From an uncultured Lachnospiraceae bacterium (GTDB lineage: Bacteria > Bacillota > Clostridia > Lachnospirales > Lachnospiraceae), in assembly GCA_910578715.1 (NCBI GenBank), contig CAJTRL010000019.1:1-57671 (forward strand): a DNA stretch of 57,671 nt, written 5' to 3'. The notes under the pieces were generated by a model, which worked only from the letters and a program-made list of their open reading frames with translations, had not been told where the DNA came from and made no database searches. Shown here piece after piece: positions 34,186 to 43,265 of the stretch. The position numbers were made by a program, and so were the translations under genes. Numbering within the stretch: position 1 is the stretch's first letter; each line of letters begins with the position of its first letter.

Positions 34186-34213
34186 GAAATTGTCCCCCAT
34201 TGGATTTTGTACA
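34145..34213 (+). promoter_or_regulatory. nested stem-loops, attenuator-like
   Basis: TGTACAAA (34145-34152) is the inverse of TTTGTACA (34206-34213). Inside it, GGGACAA (34162-34168) is the inverse of TTGTCCC (34190-34196). The leader ORF stop (34183) lies within the inner loop, so a stalled ribosome would disrupt the stems. No strong T-run follows, so control of translation or a weak terminator is more likely than a strong one. Confidence 0.5.
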
Positions 34214-34254
34214 TATTTATTCTGTAAAAAAAGAGTAGATAGGAGAAAAATTCA

Positions 34255-35529
34255 ATGGAAAATTTTAAAAATTATGTGGTTTTATGGATGAGTCAGAGCG
34301 TGTCACAGCTTGGAAGCTCTATGACGTCGTTTGCGCTTGTGCTGTGGGCATATGAACAGAGCCGTTCGGCGTTATCGGTTTCCTTGTTATCTTTTTGCAA
34401 TTATGTACCGTATATTCTCGTCAGTATTTTTGCCGGAACGTTTGTGGACCGGCACGGGAAAAAGACGATTATGCTCGTTGCGGACTGCATTGCGGCGGCC
34501 GGAACGGTGGCGGTCTTCGTATTGTTTTCGAGCGGATGGCTGGAAATCTGGAATATTTATATTATCAATGCGGTTATCGGCATCACGACGGCATTTCAAC
34601 AGCCGGCTTCGGCGGTGGCGGTCGGAAAACTTGTGCCGAAGGATAAAGTATCGAACGTCAGCGGAATGAATTCCTTTTCCCAAAACCTGATTGTCGTATT
34701 CAGTCCGATGCTGGCGGCGGCGCTTTTTGCGGCGGGAGGACTTTCTCTGATTCTGCTGGTCGATTTGGCGTCTTTTATGCTGGCATTTTGTGTGCTGTTG
34801 TTTGCGATTCAGATACCGGACCAGGTTGTAAAAAAGAACTTTCGCTCGCCGTTTGCGGGAACTGCGGAGGGATTTGCATTTCTGAGAAAAGAGAAGGGCA
34901 TTTTCTATATCATGCTCACGATGGCTTTGATTAATTTCTTTTCGCGGCTGACTTACGAAAATATTTTATCGCCGATGATACTCGCGAGGAGCGGAGGCAG
35001 CAGTATGACGCTCGGCGTTGTCAATGCCTGTATGGGGATTGGAGGAATTGCCGGCGGCATTATCGTATCGCTGAAAAAGGAAAGCCATCGCAAGGCGGAG
35101 ATGATTTATCTTTCTGCGGCGCTGTCCTTTTTGTTCGGGGATTTGCTTATGGCGGTTGGACGAAACGGATTCTGGTGGTCGGCGGCGGCGATAGCGGCCA
35201 GCGTACCAATTCCTTTTATCATGGCGAACCAGAATGCAATTTTGTACAAAAGGGTGCCGGAGGAGATACAGGGAAGGGTATTCGCGGTGCGGAACGCGGT
35301 TCAGTTTGGCACGATTCCGGTCGGCATTCTGTTAGGCGGTTATCTGGCGGATTATGTGTTTGAGCCGTTTATGAACAAGGGCACGGAGCCTGCGATGCTG
35401 CTTGGCCGGATTGTGGGAAACGGCGGCGGCAGCGGTATGGCGGCGATGTTTTTGTGCACGGGAATCTGTGGATTTGCGGTCAGCATTCTGTCCTGTTTCA
35501 ACAGGGAAATCAGGAAGTTTGATAATTAG
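34255..35529 (+). CDS. MFS drug efflux transporter, MefA-like (DHA3)
   Basis: The 424-residue transporter has about 12 transmembrane helices and the DHA3/MefA layout: MENFKNYVVLWMSQSVSQLGS at the start, the loop VDRHGKKTIMLVADCI after helix 2, QGRVFAVRNAVQFGTIPVG late in the protein and an EIRKFDN end much like the macrolide pump MefA. It should export a drug by proton antiport; the substrate cannot be told. AGGAGAAA precedes the start at 34255. The leader peptide and stems upstream suggest drug-inducible expression. Confidence 0.88.
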   Translation: MENFKNYVVLWMSQSVSQLGSSMTSFALVLWAYEQSRSALSVSLLSFCNYVPYILVSIFAGTFVDRHGKKTIMLVADCIAAAGTVAVFVLFSSGWLEIWNIYIINAVIGITTAFQQPASAVAVGKLVPKDKVSNVSGMNSFSQNLIVVFSPMLAAALFAAGGLSLILLVDLASFMLAFCVLLFAIQIPDQVVKKNFRSPFAGTAEGFAFLRKEKGIFYIMLTMALINFFSRLTYENILSPMILARSGGSSMTLGVVNACMGIGGIAGGIIVSLKKESHRKAEMIYLSAALSFLFGDLLMAVGRNGFWWSAAAIAASVPIPFIMANQNAILYKRVPEEIQGRVFAVRNAVQFGTIPVGILLGGYLADYVFEPFMNKGTEPAMLLGRIVGNGGGSGMAAMFLCTGICGFAVSILSCFNREIRKFDN

Positions 35530-35619
35530 CGTAACGGCCTGTTCATCTTCAGGCAGGTATATGATGAAGATGGACAGGGCGCCGCAATGACATGAGAGAG
35601 GGATGAGAGAGGATTTATC

Positions 35620-36690
35620 ATGAATTATGAAAAACTGAAACCGGTAATCCGTCAATTTTTGACTGAAAAGAAGAGTAAATCGGAGCTTTACGACGATAAT
35701 TACAAAGAAAGGCAAAAGAGGAAAGCATTTTATCAGTCATATACACGTGAAAAACTTTTGCATATGAAGGAAGAAGATTTTTACGAGTATATCAGCCAGC
35801 TATGGTCCATGCTGATATGGGGCAATAAACAATATATTGTGGATAAGCTGATTCAGGATAATGGTTTTGGGCACCTGAAGGAACATCTTGCGGCGCTGCT
35901 TTATGGAGAAGAGCGGATAGAAAAGAGATGGGATGTCTTTCTGAAAGCTGTGAAAGGGCTTGGACCGGCTACAATGAGTGAACTGCTCACCTATGTAGAC
36001 CCTGATAAGTATATTATTTTTAATAAAAACACGATTACTTGTTTTACTTATCTGGAAATTGAAGGGATGCCCAAATACAATTATCAGTATACAGGTAAAA
36101 AATATGCGGAAGTATGCGCCATCGCAAAAGAGATTTCCGAGATGCTGCGGAAGAACGGAGCACAGGAATGGGATATGCTTGCGGTAGATTATTTTATGTG
36201 GGATGAATTACTGCCTTATGCGGAAAAAAAGATTCCGGAAAGGCGGCAGACGGAAGAAGAGAAGGATAGCAGCAGTAAAAAGTCCATTCATGATGAAATA
36301 AAGGAAAAGCTGGTTATCATAGGGGAACTGCTTGGATTTGAAAGCAAGTCGGAAGTAAAAATTATGACAGGCGCAATAGTCGATGCGGTGTGGGAAGCCA
36401 AAATCGGTAATATGGGGAAAGCCATTTATGTATTCGAGGTGCAGTCCAAAGGTTCGATTGACAGTCTGATTCTGAACCTGAAGAAAGCGCAGTCAAATGC
36501 GGCGGTACAGGCAGTCGTGGCGGTTGCCGATGAAGAACAGCTGACAAAAATTATCCGGGAAAGTAAAGGGGTCATTGATGAAAAATCTCTGAGGACTTGG
36601 GAAGCGGAAGATGTGCTTGCGGTGCACGATGCGCTGGTCAGAGCGCACGAGTCCATCAATAAACTGGAACTTGTGCCCAAAAGTTTTTGA
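35620..36690 (+). CDS. candidate PD-(D/E)XK nuclease of unknown system
   Basis: The 356-residue protein has two parts. The N-terminal domain (about 20-190; SQLWSMLIWGNKQYIVDKLI, RWDVFLKAVKGLGPATMSEL, VDPDKYIIFN) resembles a helical domain I have seen at the start of restriction-type AAA and nuclease proteins. The C-terminal domain (about 225-345) has GAIVDAVWEAKIG, then YVFEVQSKGSIDSLILNL, which matches the D-x(n)-E-x-Q/K pattern of PD-(D/E)XK nucleases. No partner gene is adjacent. I infer a solitary restriction-like or repair nuclease. RBS: GAGAGAGGA. Confidence 0.6.
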   Translation: MNYEKLKPVIRQFLTEKKSKSELYDDNYKERQKRKAFYQSYTREKLLHMKEEDFYEYISQLWSMLIWGNKQYIVDKLIQDNGFGHLKEHLAALLYGEERIEKRWDVFLKAVKGLGPATMSELLTYVDPDKYIIFNKNTITCFTYLEIEGMPKYNYQYTGKKYAEVCAIAKEISEMLRKNGAQEWDMLAVDYFMWDELLPYAEKKIPERRQTEEEKDSSSKKSIHDEIKEKLVIIGELLGFESKSEVKIMTGAIVDAVWEAKIGNMGKAIYVFEVQSKGSIDSLILNLKKAQSNAAVQAVVAVADEEQLTKIIRESKGVIDEKSLRTWEAEDVLAVHDALVRAHESINKLELVPKSF

Positions 36691-36778
36691 GTGGAAGAAG
36701 CAGGGAGATTCAAAAAACAGTATAAATTTCTGTGAGAGCAGCAATGAAAATTTATTAAAATAAGGAGGAAACGCGAGG

Positions 36779-38338
36779 ATGGTCAAAACATTTCAGTATG
36801 ATGAAGTTCCGGTGCTTGAGACAGCATCCGGGAAATTGAAAGGGTATTTTTACGACGGAGAATACATTTTTAAAGGGATTCCGTATGCACATGCGGAGCG
36901 GTTCCAGATGCCTGTGGAAGCAAAGTGGGACGGTGTGAAAGACGCCTGTTCTTACGGTCTTGTGTGTCCGCTGTTGGTGCAGGATAATCCGAGGGGGGAA
37001 CTGATGGTTCCACACCGTTACTGGCCCCAGGATGAACATTGCCAGAGCCTGAATATCTGGACGACAACGCTGGATGAAAAGGCGAAAAAGCCGGTGGTTG
37101 TCTGGCTTCATGGGGGCGGTTATTTCGCGGGTTCTTCCATTGAGCAGATTGCATACGATGGTTTCAACATGTGTATGCTTGGCGATGTGGTCGTCGTATC
37201 TATTAATCACAGACTGAATATTCTCGGTTATCTGGACTTATCTCCCTATGGGGAAAAATACGCCAATTCGGGAAATGCCGGACATGCGGATATGGTGGAG
37301 GCGCTCCGGTGGATTCAGAAAAATATTTCCCTGTTCGGAGGCGACCCGGATAATGTGACGATTTTCGGACAGTCCGGCGGCGGAATGAAGGTTGCGGATT
37401 TGATGCAGATTGAGGAAGCGGACGGCCTTTTCCACAAAGGACTGATTATGAGCGGCGTCAGCAGCGAGGGGCTTCAGCCGTCCTGTACGGGAGACGGACG
37501 CGAAATTGTGCATGCGCTGCTTGTGGAACTGGGTATTGCGGAAACGGAAGTGGAAAAGCTGGAAACCGTTCCTTATTATGAGCTGGCAAAGGCATATCTG
37601 AAAGTGAGTCCGGCAATAGCGGAAAAAGGCGGCTACATCGGAGGCGCGCCGCTTGCAAACGAATATTACAAAGGCCATCCGTTAGGGTACGGTCTGCGGG
37701 AATGCGCCGGAAAGATTCCGGTGATGATTGGTACGGTCTTTGGAGAATTTGCTTTTGCCCCGGCGATGTTCAATAAACAGGAACTGACGGAGCCGGAAAT
37801 GGAAGAAATTATCGGCAAAGTATATGGAGCGCGCACGAAAGAAATTATGGGGGCGTTTGCACAGACCTATCCGGGCAAAAATCCCACCGATGTGCTTTTT
37901 GTTGACCGGGCGATGCGCCAGCCTTCCAAACAGCTTGCAAAACTTCTGGCTAAAGTCGGAAATACAAATGTATATTTATATGATTTTACACTGGAATTTC
38001 CTTTTATGCACAATAAGATTGCATGGCACTGCTCGGATATTCCATTCTTCTTCCATAATACGGACAAAGTGGAAGTCTGCGGGATGCCGGGTATTACGGA
38101 AAAATTGGAAGAGCAGATTTTCGGAGCTTTCATGAATTTTGTGAAATCAGGCAATCCGAATTTCGAGAAACTTCCGGAATGGCGTGCAGTGACAGAAAAC
38201 CAGGAACCGACGATGATTTTCGACAGGGAATGCGAAGTGCGGATGAACTTTGACGATGCGCTCTATGAGCTGATTGACAGCATTCTGCCGCCGTTCAACA
38301 TGATGGAGATGACGAAGGGACAGGACGTACAGCATTGA
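36779..38338 (+). CDS. type-B carboxylesterase/lipase family protein
   Basis: The 519-residue alpha/beta hydrolase has the oxyanion loop WLHGGGYFAGSS, the nucleophile elbow GQSGGG (serine of the GxSxG motif, near residue 200), an acidic residue in FGEFAFAP and a late His in NKIAWHCSDIPFFFH. Members cleave carboxylic esters, including xenobiotics and plant esters. No signal peptide, so cytoplasmic. ATG 36779 has AAGGAGGAAA upstream. The acetyltransferase follows 80 bases later and may be co-transcribed. Confidence 0.9.
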   Translation: MVKTFQYDEVPVLETASGKLKGYFYDGEYIFKGIPYAHAERFQMPVEAKWDGVKDACSYGLVCPLLVQDNPRGELMVPHRYWPQDEHCQSLNIWTTTLDEKAKKPVVVWLHGGGYFAGSSIEQIAYDGFNMCMLGDVVVVSINHRLNILGYLDLSPYGEKYANSGNAGHADMVEALRWIQKNISLFGGDPDNVTIFGQSGGGMKVADLMQIEEADGLFHKGLIMSGVSSEGLQPSCTGDGREIVHALLVELGIAETEVEKLETVPYYELAKAYLKVSPAIAEKGGYIGGAPLANEYYKGHPLGYGLRECAGKIPVMIGTVFGEFAFAPAMFNKQELTEPEMEEIIGKVYGARTKEIMGAFAQTYPGKNPTDVLFVDRAMRQPSKQLAKLLAKVGNTNVYLYDFTLEFPFMHNKIAWHCSDIPFFFHNTDKVEVCGMPGITEKLEEQIFGAFMNFVKSGNPNFEKLPEWRAVTENQEPTMIFDRECEVRMNFDDALYELIDSILPPFNMMEMTKGQDVQH

Positions 38339-38418
38339 CGGGGATGACAAAAGGCCGGGATGTGCAGCACTGACGGTTCAAAATGCTGCTGGTGGTAGTT
38401 TTTAAAACGGAGGATTTC

Positions 38419-38856
38419 ATGATTAGAGAAATACAGGAAAAGGATTTTGACGGACTGATGGCGCTTTATATGCAGTTACATAACAATCCGATGCCGGAGG
38501 AAACGCCGGAGATTTCCGCATTGTGGCGGCGGATTCTGGAGGATAAAGACCATCATATCATCGTAGCGGAAGAGGACGGGAAAATCGTTGCTTCCTGTGT
38601 CGTTGTGATTATTCCGAATCTGACGCACAACCAGCAGCCCTACGCTTTCGTGGAAAATGTGATTACGGATGAACGGTACAGAAAACGCGGGCTGGCAACG
38701 GCCTGTCTGGATTACGCCAGAGAAATTGCGGAGCGGGAGCATTGCTATAAAATGATGCTCCTGACCGGCTCAAAACAGGAGAGCACGCTGAATTTTTACA
38801 GACAGGCCGGTTATAACAGCGAGGATAAAACGGCGTTTATTTGCTGGTTATGTTGA
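38419..38856 (+). CDS. GNAT family N-acetyltransferase
   Basis: The 145-residue protein shows the GNAT fold: MIREIQEKDFDGLMALYMQL, the acetyl-CoA loop VITDERYRKRGLATACLDYA and the late KQESTLNFYRQAGYNS segment. ATG 38419 has CGGAGGAT upstream; the in-frame ORF before it is not family-like. The stop codon lies inside a palindromic repeat (38852-38932), so the end of the gene has been touched by that element. Substrate unknown. Confidence 0.88.
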   Translation: MIREIQEKDFDGLMALYMQLHNNPMPEETPEISALWRRILEDKDHHIIVAEEDGKIVASCVVVIIPNLTHNQQPYAFVENVITDERYRKRGLATACLDYAREIAEREHCYKMMLLTGSKQESTLNFYRQAGYNSEDKTAFICWLC

Positions 38857-38963
38857 AGAGAAGTTCTAAAGCTCGCGCCTTGGGGCGCTTCGCTAAGAAC
38901 TTCTACGGTTCGCGGTGCGAACCTTCTTCAACTTGAAGAATGCCCTTAATGCGGGCATTCTTC
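38852..38963. repeat. three-way-junction palindrome and hairpin after the acetyltransferase
   Basis: Outer stem GTTGAAGA (38852-38859) and TCTTCAAC (38925-38932) encloses two arms: GAAGTTCT/AAGAACTTC, with an inner GCGCC-TTG-GGCGC, and GGTTCGC-GGT-GCGAACC. Directly after comes an 11-pair hairpin, GAAGAATGCCC/GGGCATTCTTC (38935-38963). The acetyltransferase stop is inside the outer stem. No T-run follows. This resembles the copy A-C elements in shape but not in sequence. Confidence 0.65.
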
Positions 38964-38993
38964 CTTACAAGGCTGAGTACAGGCATTCAACAT

Positions 38994-40121
38994 TTATCGT
39001 GCCAGAATCGGCGCCAGATATTCGACAATGACCTGGGCGGCTCTCGCATGAGATTTTTCGCCGGGATGGGCGTGGGAGCCAACCGTCAGTTCCGTCGTAT
39101 TGGGCAGCTGGAGAAAAGCAATATTGTAATCTCTGGCTGCTTTTTGATAGGCGTTCATGGCGTCTGTAATCGCGAAAGTCAAATCATAGCCGAGCATGCC
39201 GTAAGTCCAGACGATATGGGATGTAGGATTGTTTCGCCGGAGCATAGAAAGAAAGTCGATGACCGCCTGTTTAAAGCGTGCGATATCTTCCATGCGGTAC
39301 GTTCCGTCAGGTTCTTTGTGCTGTTTGAATGTCCGTCCCGTAACAGGGTCCTGCCACTCCGGCTGTTCAAAAGCGCTGGCATCGTTCGTTCCCAGATTGA
39401 CGATAATGGCGTCCGGCATCCAGCTTTGGAAATCGTAAGGTTTTGCCGCGCCCAGTTGTTCATTCATTTCTCCCGCGGCCAGCCCGCAGATTTTTTCATA
39501 GTGAGATGGCAGATTATGGTCGGGGTGGTTATCCCAACTGGACAGGACGCCCCAACCGCCCTGGGAAATCAGACGGTATTCCGCGTCCAGAGCATCGGAG
39601 ACCATTCTTGCATAATTCCGGCTCGTTCCCATGTACATCGAAAGCCAGTCGGTATCATCCTTTGCTCCGTAAGTTCCTTCGCCGGAAGTGATGCTGTCTC
39701 CGATAAATTCCAGCTTAAAATGTCTGTCTTTAACCGGAAGAAAACGGCCATCGGTACGGAAGCCCCTGACCAGCAGATGACAGGCGTCATCTTCCGACAT
39801 GGCCTGAAGCTCCCGGAAAAATTTGACATTTTTCACGGCATCGGGACTCATGCCCCGGAAAAGACATAGAGAATATGCGCCGGGCAGCAGCATCTGCCTG
39901 CTCATGAAAGAGCCGTTTAATGCGGTCCAAATCCAGGGTTCGTGGGTGTTGAAATCCACATCGATATCTATCCACAGTTCGGAGCCGTTCACGTTTACTT
40001 CTATGCCGCTTCCGTTGAAGAACAGGGGAAGCGCTTCCTGTGTTTCGTCGGTTCTTCCATGAATCTTGTAGTAAGCCGTTTCTTTCAGGGTATATTGTTT
40101 CAGATTTTCGTTCGGGGTCAT
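38994..40121 (-). CDS. SGNH-fold carbohydrate esterase (CE2-like)
   Basis: The 375-residue protein has an N-terminal beta-sandwich (about 1-130) and a C-terminal SGNH/GDSL hydrolase. The latter shows EFIGDSITSGEG (block I Ser), GGWGVLSSW (block II), NLGTNDAS (block III Asn) and GSHAHPGEKSH (block V with catalytic His). This two-domain layout matches carbohydrate esterase family 2, acetyl esterases acting on xylan or mannan side groups. There is no signal peptide, so it probably trims imported oligosaccharides. GGAGGAAT lies upstream of the start. Confidence 0.85.
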   Translation of the reverse strand: MTPNENLKQYTLKETAYYKIHGRTDETQEALPLFFNGSGIEVNVNGSELWIDIDVDFNTHEPWIWTALNGSFMSRQMLLPGAYSLCLFRGMSPDAVKNVKFFRELQAMSEDDACHLLVRGFRTDGRFLPVKDRHFKLEFIGDSITSGEGTYGAKDDTDWLSMYMGTSRNYARMVSDALDAEYRLISQGGWGVLSSWDNHPDHNLPSHYEKICGLAAGEMNEQLGAAKPYDFQSWMPDAIIVNLGTNDASAFEQPEWQDPVTGRTFKQHKEPDGTYRMEDIARFKQAVIDFLSMLRRNNPTSHIVWTYGMLGYDLTFAITDAMNAYQKAARDYNIAFLQLPNTTELTVGSHAHPGEKSHARAAQVIVEYLAPILAR

Positions 40122-40249
40122 GGCAATTCCTCCATTTTTTATTTTGCAGAATCCACAGGGCGGATGTGCAGCCTTTTTTTCTATTTTATCAGATTCTTTT
40201 TTTGATGGAAAGTACTGCTATGCAAACGGCTGATAAAATGGGAACGGCT

Positions 40250-40295
40250 CCGTTTCCGCCCGTTATTTTTGCAAACCGCCAGGTGGCGGAAACGG
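40250..40295. promoter_or_regulatory. inverted repeat between esterase and XRE/GyrI genes
   Basis: CCGTTTCCGCC (40250-40260) and GGCGGAAACGG (40285-40295) are perfect 11-base inverted arms 24 bases apart, 104 bases upstream of the HTH gene. This may be an operator for one of the two divergent genes; there is no T-run. Confidence 0.4.
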
Positions 40296-40398
40296 GATAA
40301 AAAGTGCCTTTCGGGTGGTGTATTTTTGGCTGTTGATATGTCACAATAAATAGGTAGTATCGATTGGAACAAACGGCGTACGGGACGGGAGGGCTTTG

Positions 40399-41142
40399 AT
40401 GTATCTTGGTAAAAACATTCAATATCTGAGGAAACAGAAGAAAATCACACAGGAACAGCTGGCGGAAGAAATGGCAGTCTCGCGTCAGACCGTGTCGAAG
40501 TGGGAAACGGACGAGATTGTTCCGGAACTGAATAAACTTGTCGCTTTAAGCGCATTTTTCTCCTGCAGACTGGATACGCTGGTGCGGGAAAATCTGGCGG
40601 ACTGCGATGATATTTATTCCGAAGTTACAATAAAAAAGGTCAGTGGATTCCGCATGGCGAGATATGTTATGGTTACGCCGAATCCGGAGGACGACGTCAA
40701 CCGGTATATGGATAACTGGGCCAGCCGGTCGGGTCTGCTCGCGGCCTGCCCGGAAGCCCGGAGAATCGGGTGGGATTTTCCCTATGTCCCGCTGGAACTG
40801 CAGAACAGATTCGGTCTGAAAGGTTATGTGGCCGCATATGTTTTGCCGGAAGGATTTCAGACCGACTGCCCCGGCGTGGAATATGCCAATCAGGTCGATG
40901 CCGATTATGCCGTCATTACGGTTTATCGACCGTTCGAGGCGGCCGCCCGGCGGATTCCCGGCGCATATAAGAAAATCATGGAATATTTACAGGCGAACGG
41001 TTTTAAGGAGAAGCCCCAGACGGATATTCTTTCCTGTTTTGAATATGTCTATCAGAAAAACGGCATGACCTGTATGGACGTATCTATCCATGTGGACAGC
41101 GTTTCCAGAACGGAATCGTTTACTAATTTTTCATTCGTATAA
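40399..41142 (+). CDS. XRE regulator with GyrI-like effector domain
   Basis: The 247-residue protein joins an XRE helix-turn-helix (residues about 5-60; RKQKKITQEQLAEEMAVSRQTVSKWE) to a GyrI-like domain (about 75-247; VPLELQNRFGLKGYVAAYV, DADYAVITVYRPFEAAARR) that usually binds a small ligand. It may sense a drug or metabolite and control nearby export genes. ATG 40399 has GGGAGGG upstream. The C39-like protease gene follows 26 bases later, so the two are probably one operon. Confidence 0.85.
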   Translation: MYLGKNIQYLRKQKKITQEQLAEEMAVSRQTVSKWETDEIVPELNKLVALSAFFSCRLDTLVRENLADCDDIYSEVTIKKVSGFRMARYVMVTPNPEDDVNRYMDNWASRSGLLAACPEARRIGWDFPYVPLELQNRFGLKGYVAAYVLPEGFQTDCPGVEYANQVDADYAVITVYRPFEAAARRIPGAYKKIMEYLQANGFKEKPQTDILSCFEYVYQKNGMTCMDVSIHVDSVSRTESFTNFSFV

Positions 41143-41168
41143 AGAAAAAACTTTTGGAGGTACTACAA

Positions 41169-41543
41169 ATGGAACTGATAAAACAGATAAATTTTACGAC
41201 CTGTGGACAGGCGTGTATTGCCATGATAGCCGGAAAATCAATTGAAGAGGTTATCAAAGATATGAAAACTGACGGTCCTGTCAGTATTGGGCAGTTGATG
41301 GAAATTCTCGATAAGTACGGGATTGCCCACGCGGAGAGAAATAAGAGAATTTCAAAGAAAAATCCTGTTCCGGCCCCTTTTTCCATACTTACCGTTCATA
41401 CCAACGGCGGATATACGCACTGGAGCCTTTTGTATGACGGTAAGTATTACGACCCGGAGTTTGGATTGATTGAAGGGGAATATCTTCATGGAAAAATCAC
41501 TTCTTTTCTGGAAATTATGAGCCGCTCGACGCATAATGCCTGA
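41169..41543 (+). CDS. stand-alone C39-like cysteine protease
   Basis: This 124-residue papain-like domain has FTTCGQACIAMIAGKS at the catalytic Cys (residues about 9-24) and GGYTHWSLLYDGKYYDPEFG for the catalytic His and Asp. It resembles the C39 domain that cuts double-glycine leaders in bacteriocin transporters but has no membrane or ATPase part. ATG 41169 has GGAGG 8 bases upstream. Its last 29 bases overlap the convergent ABC-2 permease. With an exporter beside it, peptide maturation is possible, but no precursor gene was found. Confidence 0.75.
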   Translation: MELIKQINFTTCGQACIAMIAGKSIEEVIKDMKTDGPVSIGQLMEILDKYGIAHAERNKRISKKNPVPAPFSILTVHTNGGYTHWSLLYDGKYYDPEFGLIEGEYLHGKITSFLEIMSRSTHNA

Positions 41544-42312
41544 CGCCGAACTTCCAGAAAAGCATCGCCGGAACGAGAAAAAGGCATGCGAGCAGTGGAA
41601 GGATGATGTAGAACGCAGACGTTCTCCGTCCCAGAAGATACAACAAGGGATAATACTGAATCAGCGCGTATGGAATTATAAAAGTTGCAAACAGGAGTAT
41701 TTTTTCCCCGTAAATGCCGACAGGATATTTGCCAAATTCTCTGGCGCCGTCCGTAAAGACGTTCATAAATTCCAGCCCGTCCAGCGTGAAAAAGCAGAGC
41801 GCCGCATATATCAGAAACAGGCCGAAGAAAACGGACGCGCCGCCGACGAGCATAAAAAATACGGTCAGGATTTTGGGGAAGTTCCAGGAAATATCGCTTT
41901 TTACAATGCCGTAAACGAACATAACGACGGCCTGGAAGATTCTGCCGATGCGGGTCAGCTCGAACTTGCTGCCGAGAACCTGTACAATTTCGCTCTGGGG
42001 CCTGACAAGAATGCGGTCAAATTCGCCGGAGCGCACAATGCCGCTAAAGCAGTCGAAACCGCGCGCAAACATTTCTGCCAGCGAAAATTCCATCAGAATA
42101 ATGGCAAAGCAGAGCAAAACTTCGCTGTACGAAAATCCTTCCACGCTGGAAAAACGCCGGAACATAAAAAAGATGCCGAGAAAAACATTAAAAGACACCA
42201 TAAACTGCCCGAGCATTGTCAGAAAAAACGATGTTTTATACTGCATCGTCGAGCGGATTACGATGGAAATGTAATGTTTATATAATTTTATGGAAGATAG
42301 TAATTTATTCAT
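41515..42312 (-). CDS. ABC-2 family permease (first of a pair)
   Basis: The 265-residue membrane protein starts MNKLLSSIKLYKHYISIVIR and has six predicted helices with the segment FSGIVRSGEFDRILVRPQSEI between helices 2 and 3. This is typical of the three-gene ABC-2 exporters whose ATPase belongs to the long-loop type at 43266. The start at 42312 has AAAGGA upstream; a longer in-frame reading is unlikely. It is the last gene of the operon, and its 3' end overlaps the convergent protease gene. Confidence 0.8.
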   Translation of the reverse strand: MNKLLSSIKLYKHYISIVIRSTMQYKTSFFLTMLGQFMVSFNVFLGIFFMFRRFSSVEGFSYSEVLLCFAIILMEFSLAEMFARGFDCFSGIVRSGEFDRILVRPQSEIVQVLGSKFELTRIGRIFQAVVMFVYGIVKSDISWNFPKILTVFFMLVGGASVFFGLFLIYAALCFFTLDGLEFMNVFTDGAREFGKYPVGIYGEKILLFATFIIPYALIQYYPLLYLLGRRTSAFYIILPLLACLFLVPAMLFWKFGVRHYASSGS

Positions 42313-42440
42313 GCAAGATGTATTCCTTTCTCTTGAGGGTTTTTCAGGAGTCTTGTGCAGTGGTTTTAAGAAGTTCCGTCGTCCTGTAAGGAGCTTTTTT
42401 CGGAGCATTCATCCCCTTATATGGCGGCGTTTCAGTATTT

Positions 42441-43244
42441 TCACCCGCCCTGTACGGTAACGCGTCTTTCCGCTATTTTGCAGAGCAGTTTTCCGATAAG
42501 CGTAATCACAATCAGCCAGAAAACCTGTAAAATGACGGCTCTTTCGATTTCCGCACGGTTCATGTCCGCGCTGTAAATGCGCAAAGCGACATTCTGCATG
42601 GAAGCGAAAGGCAGTAGTTCCATAACCTGTCTGACCTTTTCCGGGAAAAAGGGCAGCGGAATCAGCGCGCCGGAGAAAAATTCCACACAGGAGACGAACA
42701 GAATCCGAAGGCCCTGTGGGGAAATGGTAAAAAAGGTCAGCACATACACCAGCATACAGAAAGATACCATTACCGCAAGTCCCAGAAACAGCGTTATGAC
42801 AAAAAGCAGAAAATGCCCGGCACTGGCTGGAGCGGCGATGCCATACGGATAAGGGATAAAGGACGCGACGATTAAAATCGGAAAACAGCGCAGTACGGCC
42901 CTTGACAGGCGGTTGGCGATGCTCCTTGCATACCACATATTGTAAATGCTGACGGGGCGGCACAATTCATAGGCAATATTTCCGTTTACAATAGAATCAA
43001 AAATTTCGTTTTCCATCATCCATGCCGTAAAAAAGGCAAGAAAGGACTGCTGCAGCCAGATGTAGGAAGAAGTGGCGGACAGAGTCATCGGGAAGGCCGA
43101 AGCATCTGTCCGGTAAAAGGCGCGGAAAATCATGATTTCCATAACGCCCCAGAAAAACTGCGTCACAATACCCGCCAGCGCGGCAACGCGGTACTGCAAT
43201 CCCATGGAAAAGCGAAGACGGAAGAAAGATAAATATTTTTTCAT
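42441..43244 (-). CDS. ABC-2 family permease (second of the pair)
   Basis: The 267-residue protein has about six helices and the motif FDSIVNGNIAYELCRPVSIY, which corresponds to the SGEFDRILVRP segment in the partner permease. The two are therefore paralogous subunits of one exporter. It lies between the ATPase (22 bases upstream) and the other permease (128 bases downstream). Substrate unknown; systems of this type export lipids, antibiotics or peptides. Confidence 0.8.
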   Translation of the reverse strand: MKKYLSFFRLRFSMGLQYRVAALAGIVTQFFWGVMEIMIFRAFYRTDASAFPMTLSATSSYIWLQQSFLAFFTAWMMENEIFDSIVNGNIAYELCRPVSIYNMWYARSIANRLSRAVLRCFPILIVASFIPYPYGIAAPASAGHFLLFVITLFLGLAVMVSFCMLVYVLTFFTISPQGLRILFVSCVEFFSGALIPLPFFPEKVRQVMELLPFASMQNVALRIYSADMNRAEIERAVILQVFWLIVITLIGKLLCKIAERRVTVQGG

Positions 43245-43265
43245 GAAAATCCGGCTCCCTTCTTT

